A stretch of 64,000 nt of DNA, from assembly GCF_000434895.1 (NCBI RefSeq), contig NZ_FR892814.1, forward strand, positions 1-64,000, read 5' to 3'. The DNA is from Phascolarctobacterium succinatutens CAG:287 (lineage in GTDB: Bacteria; Bacillota; Negativicutes; Acidaminococcales; Acidaminococcaceae). Under the pieces are notes generated by a model. The model was not told the DNA's origin. It saw only the letters and a program-made list of their open reading frames with translations, and searched no databases. This document shows, piece by piece, positions 47,085 through 54,724 of this stretch. The position numbers and the translations under genes were made by a program. The stretch's first letter is position 1. Each line of letters starts with the position of its first letter.

Positions 47085-47113
47085 TTGTCTCATCATGCAT
47101 CCTGTGCTATAAT
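47085..47113 (+). promoter_or_regulatory. Promoter of the LytTR-domain gene
   Basis: TTGTCT (47085-47090) and TATAAT (47108-47113), 17 bp apart, with an extended TGC before the -10 box. Confidence 0.75.
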
Positions 47114-47154
47114 TAGAACAATAAAATCAGCCAATGCTAGAAACGGAGGAAAAA

Positions 47155-47874
47155 ATGACTGACTGGAACAAGTGGCTTAAAAAGAGAGAGCTTTGTGCGG
47201 ATAATATTCTCTATATCTATCGACGTGACCGCAAAACCATCATCCATCGGGATGATGGCGAGGAATTTGAGCTGTTCGCTCCCGTATATACACTTCTAGC
47301 GCTCTTCCCGGAGGATGCCTTTCTGAACATCAACAAGGGAATTGCCGTGAACAAAGCAAGAATCGTAAATATCAGCAGCGATGGCGTCTATACCATGTCT
47401 GACGGACAAACCTTTCAGGGACGCAAGCGCAACCTCAGCGCCCACCGCCAGCTGCGCAAGCAAATGGGTATCAATGCTCTGCCGGACGCACAGCCGCAGG
47501 CAGCACCCATGAGCTTTCTGGAAAAATGCACCCTGCTTGATGACATGCCTCTGGCATATTGCATCATCGAGCTTGTTTTTGATGCCAATGGCCATGGTGT
47601 AGACTTTGTTTTCCGTTACTGCAATAAGGAAATGGCACACATTGAGGGAGTTCCCGTAGAAGAAATGCTAAACCGTTCTTTCTATGAGGTTTTTCGCAAC
47701 GGTGACAAAAAATGGCTGGTGACCTATGCTGATGTGGCCCTCAACGGAACAAAACATCTTATCCACGATTACAGTCCGGAGATAGACCAACAGCTCAACA
47801 TTTACTGCTATCAGCCGGAGCAGGGTTTTTGTGCCTGTATCCTGCAGGTTGCTGATAATATTGATCATGAATAA
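47155..47874 (+). CDS. LytTR DNA-binding protein with C-terminal PAS-like domain
   Basis: A 239-residue cytoplasmic protein. Residues about 10-110 fit a LytTR DNA-binding domain (ILYIYRRDRKTIIHRDDGEEF, FLNINKGIAVNKARIVNISSDGVYTMSDG). Residues about 118-236 look PAS-like (PLAYCIIELVFDANGHGVDFVFRYCNKEM, GVPVEEMLNRSFYEVF). This order is reversed from the usual receiver-LytTR regulators and there is no receiver domain. It may therefore sense a ligand directly. Start ATG 47155 follows GGAGG by 5 nt. It is divergent from tpsA across a region with LytTR-like sites, so it is the best candidate regulator of the adhesin operon (inference). Confidence 0.78.
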   Translation: MTDWNKWLKKRELCADNILYIYRRDRKTIIHRDDGEEFELFAPVYTLLALFPEDAFLNINKGIAVNKARIVNISSDGVYTMSDGQTFQGRKRNLSAHRQLRKQMGINALPDAQPQAAPMSFLEKCTLLDDMPLAYCIIELVFDANGHGVDFVFRYCNKEMAHIEGVPVEEMLNRSFYEVFRNGDKKWLVTYADVALNGTKHLIHDYSPEIDQQLNIYCYQPEQGFCACILQVADNIDHE

Positions 47875-47892
47875 CAAAGGAAGTAAGCAATA

Positions 47893-48390
47893 ATGAACGG
47901 ACAGGAATATTTACAGCAATTGGAGCAGCGTCTTGCTCACTATTACGATAAGAAGCCTTTGCCGAAGGCTCCGGCGTTCGTCCTTGCGGCAGAGCTGAAC
48001 GCTGCGGACGAAGGCTATTTCATCATACCTAATTTAAAGACCTACAGTGTGCAGCACAACGAATATCTTTATGCGGCACGCTTCGACAAGCAGCTCACTG
48101 CAGAAATGGCTGCGCCCTATCTGCAGTTCACCAAGGAAGCTATGGCGGCGCTCAAAACCACTACCGAGCACATGAGCAGCATCTATGCCCTGGTGTTTAT
48201 CTGCGAAGCAGGAGTTGATGACAAAACTCTTGCAGACCTGCAGAAGCTCAGGCAGCACAAGGACTACTGCTTCACCCTGAAGGGCTGGTCTGATCTAGCT
48301 TTATATATTGTAGACATCCCGGCGCAGAGGCTTTATTGCAACAAAGCAGGCGCTAAGGAAAAGGCGCTCTTTGAGTTTGCCAAAGCTTAA
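47893..48390 (+). CDS. Hypothetical protein downstream of the LytTR gene
   Basis: Not recognised. A 165-residue, soluble, mixed alpha/beta protein starting MNGQEYLQQLEQRLAHYYDK, with no signal peptide, membrane helix or obvious catalytic motif. The central segment YLYAARFDKQLT...MSSIYALVFICEAGVDDKTL and the end RLYCNKAGAKEKALFEF suggest a compact fold. AAAGGAAG lies upstream of the ATG, and the gap to the LytTR gene is only 18 bp, so the two are cotranscribed and may work together. A strong terminator follows. Confidence 0.75.
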   Translation: MNGQEYLQQLEQRLAHYYDKKPLPKAPAFVLAAELNAADEGYFIIPNLKTYSVQHNEYLYAARFDKQLTAEMAAPYLQFTKEAMAALKTTTEHMSSIYALVFICEAGVDDKTLADLQKLRQHKDYCFTLKGWSDLALYIVDIPAQRLYCNKAGAKEKALFEFAKA

Positions 48391-48447
48391 TGCTTGTCGC
48401 TTCACACTAGACAAGTTATTTCTCCAAGGAAAAAATAAATCGTATAC

Positions 48448-48504
48448 AGCTGTTAAGTATTTGCACATTCTGTACAAATCTTAACAGCTTTTTCTTTTTT
48501 TTAA
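48448..48504 (+). terminator. Terminator of the LytTR operon
   Basis: AGCTGTTAAG (48448-48457) pairs with CTTAACAGCT (48480-48489), and is followed by a long T-rich run. Confidence 0.9.
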
Positions 48505-48531
48505 GTTAATAAATAATTCTGTGACAATTCG

Positions 48532-48559
48532 TTGACATTAGAAGCAAATGTGGTATACT
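48532..48559 (+). promoter_or_regulatory. cstA promoter
   Basis: A consensus TTGACA (48532-48537) and an extended -10, TGGTATACT (TATACT 48554-48559), with 16-bp spacing. The ~95-nt leader contains a small hairpin TTTTGCA/TGCAAAA (48621-48638) just ahead of the ribosome site. Confidence 0.8.
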
Positions 48560-48659
48560 ATTTCTATGTTGCACACGAGATATAGAGTGCACTAGTAGTT
48601 ATTATTTTCTAAATTGTTTATTTTGCAATGATGCAAAAGGGAAAGAAAGGATGTTATTT

Positions 48660-50276
48660 ATGAGTGGTTTATTGTTGCTTGTAGGCTCAATGGTTATCTT
48701 CTTTGTTGCCTACGTAACCTATGGTTCCTGGCTGTGTAAAAAGTGGGGTGTTGACCCTACCCGTAAGACCCCGGCTGAGAGATTGTGCGATAACATCGAC
48801 TATATGCCGACCAAGCCCGCTGTATTGATGGGCCATCACTTCTCCTCCATCGCCGGTGCCGGTCCTATCGTTGGTCCTATCACCGCTGCTGTATTCGGTT
48901 GGGTTCCTGTAATGCTGTGGATTTTAATCGGCAGTATCTTCTTCGGCGGCGTGCACGACTTTGGTGCTCTGTACTCCTCCATCCGTTTTGATGGCAAAAC
49001 CATCGGCCAGATTATCGATGCAACTCTGGGCAAGAGCGGTAAGTTCCTCTTCTCCATTTTCGCATACGTAACTCTGCTGGTTGTTATCGCTGCTTTCGCT
49101 AACATCGTAGCAGCTACCTTCGTAGCAAGCCCGCAGGCTGCAACAGCTTCCCTGCTGTTCATCGTGCTGGCTGTTATCTTCGGCTTCTCCGTATATCGCT
49201 GCGGTCTGAGCCTCGGCGTAGGCACCGTTATCGGTGTTATCATGCTGGTTGTTGCAATCGCTATCGGCAACATGTATCCGCTGCACCTGAGCAAAAACGT
49301 ATGGGTTTGCATCCTGATGGTTTACATCTTCGTTGCTTCCATCGCTCCTGTCTGGATTCTGCTGCAGCCGCGTGACTATCTGAACTCCTTCCTGCTGTAT
49401 GCCTGCATCGCATTCGCTCTGGTTGGTATCGCAATTTATCAGCCTTCCATGCAGCTGCCGGCATTCACCACCTTTGATCCTTCCGGCAAAGGCACCAACC
49501 CGATGTTCCCGATGCTGTTCGTAACCGTTGCCTGCGGTGCTATCAGTGGTTTCCACTCCCTGGTATCCTCCGGTACTACCTCCAAACAGCTCGATAGCGA
49601 AGGCAATGCTAAGCTCATCGGCTACGGCTCCATGCTGCTTGAAGGCGTGCTGGCTGTAGTTGCAGTTGTTGCTGTAGGCTATGTTGGCGGCGACAAGCTG
49701 ACCGAGCTGCTGAAAAACGGTGGTCCTGTAAACGTATTCGCTGATGGCGTTGGTACCTTCATGACCAAGCTCGGCTTCTCCTTCGGCGTAGCTAAAGGCT
49801 TCGTTGCTCTGACCATCTCCGCTTTCGCTATGACTACTCTGGATACCGCAACCCGTCTGGGCCGCTTCATTTTCCAGGAGCTGTTCACTAAGGTTAATCC
49901 GAAAACCGGTGAAACACAAGGCAATGTTCTCACCAACCCGTTTGTTGCTACTTTGATTACCGTTGTACTGTCCGGTTATATGTCCCTTGGTTCCTACCTC
50001 ACCATCTGGCCGATTTTCGGTGCTGCTAACCAGCTGTTGGCTGCCCTCTCCCTGTTGGCTGTCGGTGTATGGCTGAAGAGCGTTGGCCGTGACAACCTGA
50101 TGGTTCTCATCCCGATGGCATTTATGTTCTGTGTAACCTTGGTTGCACTGGCACAAATCATCTTCGCTAACATGGCAGCTCATATCATTACCGCTGCATT
50201 GGGTTCTGTACTCTTCATCCTGGCAATTGCACTGTTCCTGGAAGCAAGAAAGTATCTCTTCGGTGGTGCAAAATAA
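48660..50276 (+). CDS. cstA: Carbon starvation CstA family transporter
   Basis: A 538-residue inner-membrane protein with many transmembrane helices, of the CstA family that takes up peptides or pyruvate. Family motifs are TPAERLCDNIDYMPT, the invariant GHHFSSIAGAGPIVGPITAA, FFGGVHDFGALYSS and, later, SGFHSLVSSGTTSKQL. The length is the shorter clostridial form rather than the ~700-residue E. coli CstA. An ATG at 48651 sits directly on the AAAGG ribosome site, so ATG 48660 (9 nt away) is chosen. Strong promoter, own terminator, monocistronic. Confidence 0.92.
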   Translation: MSGLLLLVGSMVIFFVAYVTYGSWLCKKWGVDPTRKTPAERLCDNIDYMPTKPAVLMGHHFSSIAGAGPIVGPITAAVFGWVPVMLWILIGSIFFGGVHDFGALYSSIRFDGKTIGQIIDATLGKSGKFLFSIFAYVTLLVVIAAFANIVAATFVASPQAATASLLFIVLAVIFGFSVYRCGLSLGVGTVIGVIMLVVAIAIGNMYPLHLSKNVWVCILMVYIFVASIAPVWILLQPRDYLNSFLLYACIAFALVGIAIYQPSMQLPAFTTFDPSGKGTNPMFPMLFVTVACGAISGFHSLVSSGTTSKQLDSEGNAKLIGYGSMLLEGVLAVVAVVAVGYVGGDKLTELLKNGGPVNVFADGVGTFMTKLGFSFGVAKGFVALTISAFAMTTLDTATRLGRFIFQELFTKVNPKTGETQGNVLTNPFVATLITVVLSGYMSLGSYLTIWPIFGAANQLLAALSLLAVGVWLKSVGRDNLMVLIPMAFMFCVTLVALAQIIFANMAAHIITAALGSVLFILAIALFLEARKYLFGGAK

Positions 50277-50313
50277 CCAAATATGCTCTAAGCATTAAAC
50301 ACTGAACGTGTTC

Positions 50314-50349
50314 AATGGCTGTTACGAATTTCGTAGCAGCCATTTTTTA
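50314..50349 (+). terminator. cstA terminator
   Basis: ATGGCTGTTACGA pairs with TCGTAGCAGCCAT (13 bp with one G-U) around a 3-nt loop, followed by six T residues. Confidence 0.9.
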
Positions 50350-50437
50350 TGACAGATTTTGTCTAATTGATTTTTTATATAATATATAGTATGATAAGTA
50401 AAGGATGCGTTATCTTAGAAAGGTTAAGGTGAAGCAG

Positions 50438-50812
50438 ATGAAAAAAGACTTTAACTATTACATGTCCTTAAACTATCCTGTTGAAATCATCGTTATTCCC
50501 GAAGATGAAGGCGGCGGTTACTTTGCCTGCATCCCCCTGCTCCCCGGTTGTTGGAGTGATGGCGAAACCTTTGAGGAAGCATACAAAAATATCTTGGAGG
50601 TAAAAGGTCTCTGGCTTGAAGATATGCTCGACCGCGGTTTGCCCATCAATGAGCCAAATATGAAGCCCCGTTTTAGCGGCAGGTTCGTAGTGCGTGTACC
50701 CAAAACACTGCACCGCCTGCTGGCCGAAGAATCAGAGCGTGAGGGCATCAGCCTGAACCAGTTCGTCAACAACTCGCTGGCCTTTGCTGTTGGCCAAAAG
50801 CTTGCACACTAA
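50438..50812 (+). CDS. HicB-family protein (orphan antitoxin-like)
   Basis: A 124-residue protein. The N-terminal HicB/UPF0150 fold has PVEIIVIPEDEGGGYFACIPLLPGCWSDGETFEEAYKNI. The C-terminal ribbon-helix-helix has FVVRVPKTLHRLLAEESEREGISLNQFVNNSLA. In HicAB modules such proteins neutralise the HicA RNase and repress their own operon. No hicA-like frame lies on either side, so this copy is solitary. Start ATG 50438 follows AAGGTGA; the ATG at 50405 has no ribosome site. Confidence 0.83.
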   Translation: MKKDFNYYMSLNYPVEIIVIPEDEGGGYFACIPLLPGCWSDGETFEEAYKNILEVKGLWLEDMLDRGLPINEPNMKPRFSGRFVVRVPKTLHRLLAEESEREGISLNQFVNNSLAFAVGQKLAH

Positions 50813-50818
50813 AAAACG

Positions 50819-50850
50819 GCTCCCCGATACGATTTAACGTATCGGGGAGC
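50819..50850. terminator. Bidirectional terminator after hicB-like gene
   Basis: GCTCCCCGATACG (50819-50831) pairs with CGTATCGGGGAGC (50838-50850), 13 bp, between convergent genes. Confidence 0.88.
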
Positions 50851-50862
50851 TTTGTTGTTATA

Positions 50863-51689
50863 TTACGCACTCAGTTTTGAGGCCAGTTCACGCACCTCTG
50901 CTTCTGAAAGTTTAGAAAGACGGACTGTTCTTTCAATACTTTCACCTTCGCTCAAAAGCTCTTTAGCCAATTCAACGTTACGTGCCTGTGCTTTTTCAGT
51001 TGCCTCTTTTGCCACTGCTTCGGCTTTTCTTGCAGCATATTCTTCAATTACGTCAGTCATTTTTGCTTCGCCCTCCTTGCTGTATTTCAAAAATTCCATG
51101 CGCTCGGCAAATTCATGGTAATGCAGATTCTTTGGCTCTGTGCAATATAAATCCTGCATCAGTTTACCAAGCGCTGTATCATCTCGACGTTGGCTGTTAA
51201 CATAGATAATGTGCGAACCATCTTCAAAGCATTTCGCATTTTCATCGATTCTGCGCCTGATATTATACAGTGGCAGATTATCGTGCAAGACATCTTTTCT
51301 GTGATAAAAATCACGTAGGTATCCGGCAGCTCTTCGTAAAGCTTACCAGGCTGGAGGAAGTGAGTATCAAGAATACTACTATAAAATCTGGCGCGTCTTG
51401 CAGGTGCGCCTTCATCGCTTCTCTGCACCTCTACGTTAAAATAACGTCCTTTGCTATCCTGCGCTAAAATATCCAGTTGCGAAGAATGTCCGTAGATGTT
51501 TTGAATAAAGCTCTGTATTCTGACATTCTTCACTTTAATTTTATCATCTCCCAGGATAATGCGCAAGAAAACCTGCGCTGCTTCTTTGTTGTCGTCAAGC
51601 ATGAAATTCATAAACCTGTTGTTCATCATACAAAGGCTACGGATGACATGCTTGATTTCACTGTCTTGACTTGATTCATTTGTCTGCAT
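50863..51689 (-). pseudogene. Frameshifted Rpn-family (PD-(D/E)XK nuclease, 'transposase') gene
   Basis: The N-terminal frame (to about 51159) carries FMNFMLDDNKEAAQVFLRIIL, SQLDILAQDSKGRYFNVEVQR (D..EVQ nuclease core) and PDTYVIFITE. The rest of the family sequence (DNLPLYNIRRRIDENAKCFEDG, SHIIYVNS, LMQDLYCTEP, FLKYSKEGE) is in another frame starting near 51288. The break is at a run of four T (plus strand 51295-51298); one extra base there would restore TE-K-DVLHDNLPLY. Intact members are recombination-promoting nuclease relatives. The gene is either decayed or broken by a sequencing error in the homopolymer. It carries no flanking terminal repeats. Confidence 0.8.
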
Positions 51690-51714
51690 TACTTCAACTC
51701 CCTTCTTAATAAAA

Positions 51715-51751
51715 AACGCCTTATGTACTACTCAATAATACATAAGGCGTT
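51715..51751 (-). terminator. Hairpin terminator between codY and the Rpn gene
   Basis: AACGCCTTATGTA (51715-51727) pairs with TACATAAGGCGTT (51739-51751). The minus strand continues with T residues (complement of 51711-51716). Confidence 0.75.
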
Positions 51752-51878
51752 CGTGACGCTGCAGTGACCATGCTCCAGGCAGGTGTGCAAAATCTTACGG
51801 TCTTATATTAACAGATAATCGTGATAATGTCAAGAATTATTAGAAAGGTTTTAAATTACCAAAAACTCCAGTAAACCG

Positions 51879-51974
51879 TCAGGTAGCAGGCATTTTCTGC
51901 TTAAGGATATCGCTATTGTTGAGCTTCGGCTCATCCTTGCCGCAACCGATAGTTGCGGCTGCCAGCAGCGCCAT
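51879..51974 (-). CDS. Possible 31-codon remnant or small lipoprotein-like frame
   Basis: The 376 bp between codY and the Rpn pseudogene hold two hairpins (51715-51751; AAAGCCTG 51993-52000 with CAGGCTTT 52026-52033) and a short minus-strand frame starting MALLAAATIGCGKDEPK. The AAATIGCGK stretch resembles a lipobox followed by a polar linker, but there is no basic N-terminus and no ribosome site, and a stop codon directly precedes the ATG. It may be the remains of a lipoprotein gene or chance. Small perfect stems inside it (GAGC-TTCG-GCTC; GCCGCAAC/GTTGCGGC) are also noted. Confidence 0.2.
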   Translation of the reverse strand: MALLAAATIGCGKDEPKLNNSDILKQKMPAT

Positions 51975-51992
51975 TTAATTCACATTTACAAG

Positions 51993-52033
51993 AAAGCCTG
52001 CCAGCTGCAACAACAGTTACAACAGACAGGCTT
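51993..52033 (-). terminator. Candidate codY terminator
   Basis: AAAGCCTG (51993-52000) pairs with CAGGCTTT (52026-52033) 33 bp after the codY stop. The T run is weak. Confidence 0.5.
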
Positions 52034-52065
52034 TGTTATTTATATATAGAAGCTTTACAAAAATC

Positions 52066-52836
52066 TTAGGATCTCTTCTTCAGTTCTTCAAACAGCATAG
52101 GATTCAGCACGCGGATGTAGGTACCCTTCATGCCCAGGGATTTGGTCTCAATCAGGCCGGCACTTTCAAATTTACGCAGTGCATTAACGATAACGGAACG
52201 GGTAATGCCAACGCGGTCAGCAATCTTGGAAGCAACCAGCAGGCCCTCATTGCCGTGCAGCTCGCCCATGATGTTGACAATAGCTTCCAGCTCGGAATAG
52301 GACAAGGTGGAGAAAGCAACCTGTACAGTCGCCTTCTTGCGGATTTCTTCGGAAACTACTGCTTCGCGGTCATGCAGGATTTCTACGCCCAAAACAGTAG
52401 CAGCATATTCTGCCAGCAGCAGGTCGTCATCATTAAACTCTGCATCATATTTAGCAACAATTAAGGTACCAAGACGTTCACCATTGCCATAAATAGGTAC
52501 AACGGTAGTCATCTTGCCATTGAAAATACATTTTGTATCAGCAACAAAGGAACAGTTTTGGTTCTGATGAGGAATATTAGCTAATGTTTCCTTAACGCTC
52601 ATGATGAAGCTCAGATAGTCTTCCGGGAAGCGCATATCATCAAGCACCTGCTCACGCATGATGTCACATTCAAACTCGTGAATCAGCGCGTAACCCTTTA
52701 CGCCGCCCTTACGGCCTACGATGTAGGTGTTTGCTTCGATAACGTCACGCAGCAGTTGTGCAATAGCGTTAAACTCAACCTTATCTCCTTTTTGTAAGAG
52801 CTTGTTAATCTTTCTTGTCTTTTCCAACAATTTCAT
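52066..52836 (-). CDS. codY: GTP/branched-chain amino acid-sensing regulator CodY
   Basis: Global nutrient-responsive repressor of Firmicutes. The 256-residue protein has an N-terminal GAF domain (about 1-155; EANTYIVGRKGGVKGYAL, FPEDYLSFIMSVKETLANI, VVPIYGNGERLGTL). The highly conserved C-terminal winged helix contains VASKIADRVGITRSVIVNALRKFESAG. AGGAGGG precedes the ATG. It lies 21 bp downstream of xerC and shares its promoter. HslV and HslU, which usually separate xerC from codY, are absent here. Confidence 0.96.
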   Translation of the reverse strand: MKLLEKTRKINKLLQKGDKVEFNAIAQLLRDVIEANTYIVGRKGGVKGYALIHEFECDIMREQVLDDMRFPEDYLSFIMSVKETLANIPHQNQNCSFVADTKCIFNGKMTTVVPIYGNGERLGTLIVAKYDAEFNDDDLLLAEYAATVLGVEILHDREAVVSEEIRKKATVQVAFSTLSYSELEAIVNIMGELHGNEGLLVASKIADRVGITRSVIVNALRKFESAGLIETKSLGMKGTYIRVLNPMLFEELKKRS

Positions 52837-52857
52837 TCTTTTCCCTCCTAAAAAAAA

Positions 52858-53769
52858 TTATGCCCTCGGATGATTCTTCTTGTAAACATTAGTCACATGT
52901 TCATTTGAAACGTGCGTATAAATTTGTGTTGTTGATAAATTCGCATGTCCTAAAAGCTCCTGTACTGCTCGCAAGTCAGCACCATGCTCCAAAAGATGCG
53001 TCGCGAAGGAATGGCGTATCGTATGCGGACTGACATTTTTATGCAGCGCCAGCATATTAATATATTTCTCTAAAATACGCCTTACGCTGCGGTCCGTAAG
53101 CCTGCCGCCGCGGTTGTTGACAAAAATGAACTCATGCTCCTCATGATACTTGAGCATTAGCTGCTGTCGTACGGGATAATAGCCGCTTAATGCTGCGCAG
53201 CAGGTATGTCCCACCGGCACAACTCTTTCCTTATTACCCTTGCCCAGCAAAAGCACGAAGCGATTGCTGAGGTCTACCCTTTCCAGGGTAAGGCCTACAA
53301 GCTCGGATACACGGCAGCCGGTTGCATAAAGCATCTCCAGCACCGCCTGATCACGAACGCCTAATACTTTGCTTTTATCAGGCATTATCAGTAGCTCGTT
53401 AACTTCAATTTCGTCTAAAAAAACTGGCAGCTTCTTTTCCAGCTTAGGCGTGCGCACCTTGGTCAGCGGACTATATTCAATAACCGCTTCACGCACAAGA
53501 TATTTGAAGAAGGATCGTAAAGCAGATATTCTGCGTGCAATTGTCCTGCGCGCATACTGCTTTTCGTTAAGCTCTGCGAGATACCCACGCACATCTAAAG
53601 GACCTACCTGTTGCCAGAAAAAATCCTGCTTAGCCTTGCGGCGCAACATAAACTCGGCAAAAGCAGCTAAATCCTTCTGATAGCTTTCAATAGTATGCCA
53701 GGAACAATTTTTTTCAACCTCCAGATAGGTTAAGAACCTTTCAGGAAAGTTAATATTAGTTCTACTCAT
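52858..53769 (-). CDS. xerC: Tyrosine recombinase XerC
   Basis: Resolves chromosome dimers at dif together with a partner recombinase. The 303-residue protein has an N-terminal SAM-like core-binding domain (about 1-100). The catalytic domain has all key residues: Arg153 in GCRVSEL, Lys177 in GKGNKER, His249 and Arg252 in HTIRHSF, His275 in LGHANL and Tyr284 in QIYTHV. Naming as XerC rather than XerD or an integrase rests on the linkage to codY. First gene of a xerC-codY pair. Confidence 0.92.
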   Translation of the reverse strand: MSRTNINFPERFLTYLEVEKNCSWHTIESYQKDLAAFAEFMLRRKAKQDFFWQQVGPLDVRGYLAELNEKQYARRTIARRISALRSFFKYLVREAVIEYSPLTKVRTPKLEKKLPVFLDEIEVNELLIMPDKSKVLGVRDQAVLEMLYATGCRVSELVGLTLERVDLSNRFVLLLGKGNKERVVPVGHTCCAALSGYYPVRQQLMLKYHEEHEFIFVNNRGGRLTDRSVRRILEKYINMLALHKNVSPHTIRHSFATHLLEHGADLRAVQELLGHANLSTTQIYTHVSNEHVTNVYKKNHPRA

Positions 53770-53790
53770 CTTCTTAAAATACCTTTACTT

Positions 53791-53819
53791 ATTTTATCAC
53801 ACAAAACCGCAAGAATCAA
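53791..53819 (-). promoter_or_regulatory. xerC-codY promoter
   Basis: On the minus strand, TTGATT (complement of 53814-53819) and TAAAAT (complement of 53791-53796), 17 bp apart. Confidence 0.65.
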
Positions 53820-53866
53820 GACAATATTGTTATTCTTTCTAATTTTCTAACAGCTTTACAACCCTT

Positions 53867-53897
53867 GAAAAAAACAGTGCCAAAGAAAGCACTGTTT
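53867..53897 (-). terminator. Second hairpin terminator after the cobalamin operon
   Basis: AAACAGTGC (53872-53880) pairs with GCACTGTTT (53889-53897), with T residues following on the minus strand. It would insulate xerC-codY from the cobalamin operon. Confidence 0.7.
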
Positions 53898-53997
53898 CAT
53901 CCTTGAACCAGCAGTCATATGTTACGAAAACTATCGTATACCATAAAAACTGATTTGTCAAGTTATTATAAATTATTTTGCTATTTTGTCAAAATTA

Positions 53998-54033
53998 ACG
54001 CCATAATTGTAGCTTAATATACAATTATGGCGT
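53998..54033 (-). terminator. Terminator of the cobalamin operon
   Basis: ACGCCATAATTGT (53998-54010) pairs with ACAATTATGGCGT (54021-54033), 25 bp after the cbiC stop. The following minus-strand sequence is T-rich. Confidence 0.75.
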
Positions 54034-54058
54034 ATGAATTATAATTCTTAATAAGAAT

Positions 54059-54688
54059 TTATTTGCGAGTCAGCTTATAGATGAGCGCATTGCAGATAGC
54101 TGCAGCAACGTTGCTGCCACCCTTGCGACCGCGGGCAACGATATAAGGAATGCCGGTCTTCATGATGATTTCCTTGGATTCCACAACATTTACAAAGCCA
54201 ACGGGTACGCCGATAACCAGCTCCGGTTTAATCTTACCTTCTTTTACTAACTCGTCCAGACGAACCAGTGCAGTCGGTGCGTTGCCTACGGCAATAATTA
54301 CCGGGCCTTCGATGGTGCAGGCCTTTTCCATGCAGGCAGCGGCTCTGGTGGAGCCGGCCTCCTTAGCACGTGCAGCCACGTCAGGATCTGCCATGAAGCA
54401 GACAGCCTTAGCGCCCAGCTTGCTCAGGCCCATTTTGTTGATGCCGGTGCAGGCCATATTGGTATCTGTAACAATGGTAGCACCCTTTTGCAGTGCAACC
54501 AGTGCCTTCTCTACTACGCCGTCAGAAAACAGCATATTGCGGGCATAATCAAAGTCAGCGGAGGTATGGATAACGCGCTTAACGATATCAATTTTCTCCT
54601 CATCAATATGAATTTGGCCTAATTCCTCGCCAATAATTTCCATACTGCGTTTTTCAATGTCAGCGGGTAAAACATTTTGTAAATGCAT
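54059..54688 (-). CDS. cbiC: Cobalt-precorrin-8 methylmutase CbiC
   Basis: Moves the C11 methyl to C12, giving cobyrinate in the corrin pathway. The 209-residue protein has the catalytic histidine (His41) in VIHTSADFDYA, plus TDTNMACTGINK, FMADPDVAA, VGNAPTALVRL and GVPVGFVNVVESKE, all typical of CbiC/CobH. It is the last gene of the operon although its reaction falls midway in the pathway. AAGGTAG lies upstream of the ATG. Confidence 0.95.
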   Translation of the reverse strand: MHLQNVLPADIEKRSMEIIGEELGQIHIDEEKIDIVKRVIHTSADFDYARNMLFSDGVVEKALVALQKGATIVTDTNMACTGINKMGLSKLGAKAVCFMADPDVAARAKEAGSTRAAACMEKACTIEGPVIIAVGNAPTALVRLDELVKEGKIKPELVIGVPVGFVNVVESKEIIMKTGIPYIVARGRKGGSNVAAAICNALIYKLTRK

Positions 54689-54724
54689 TATTTTACACTA
54701 CCTTTCTTCATGATATACTGCAAA

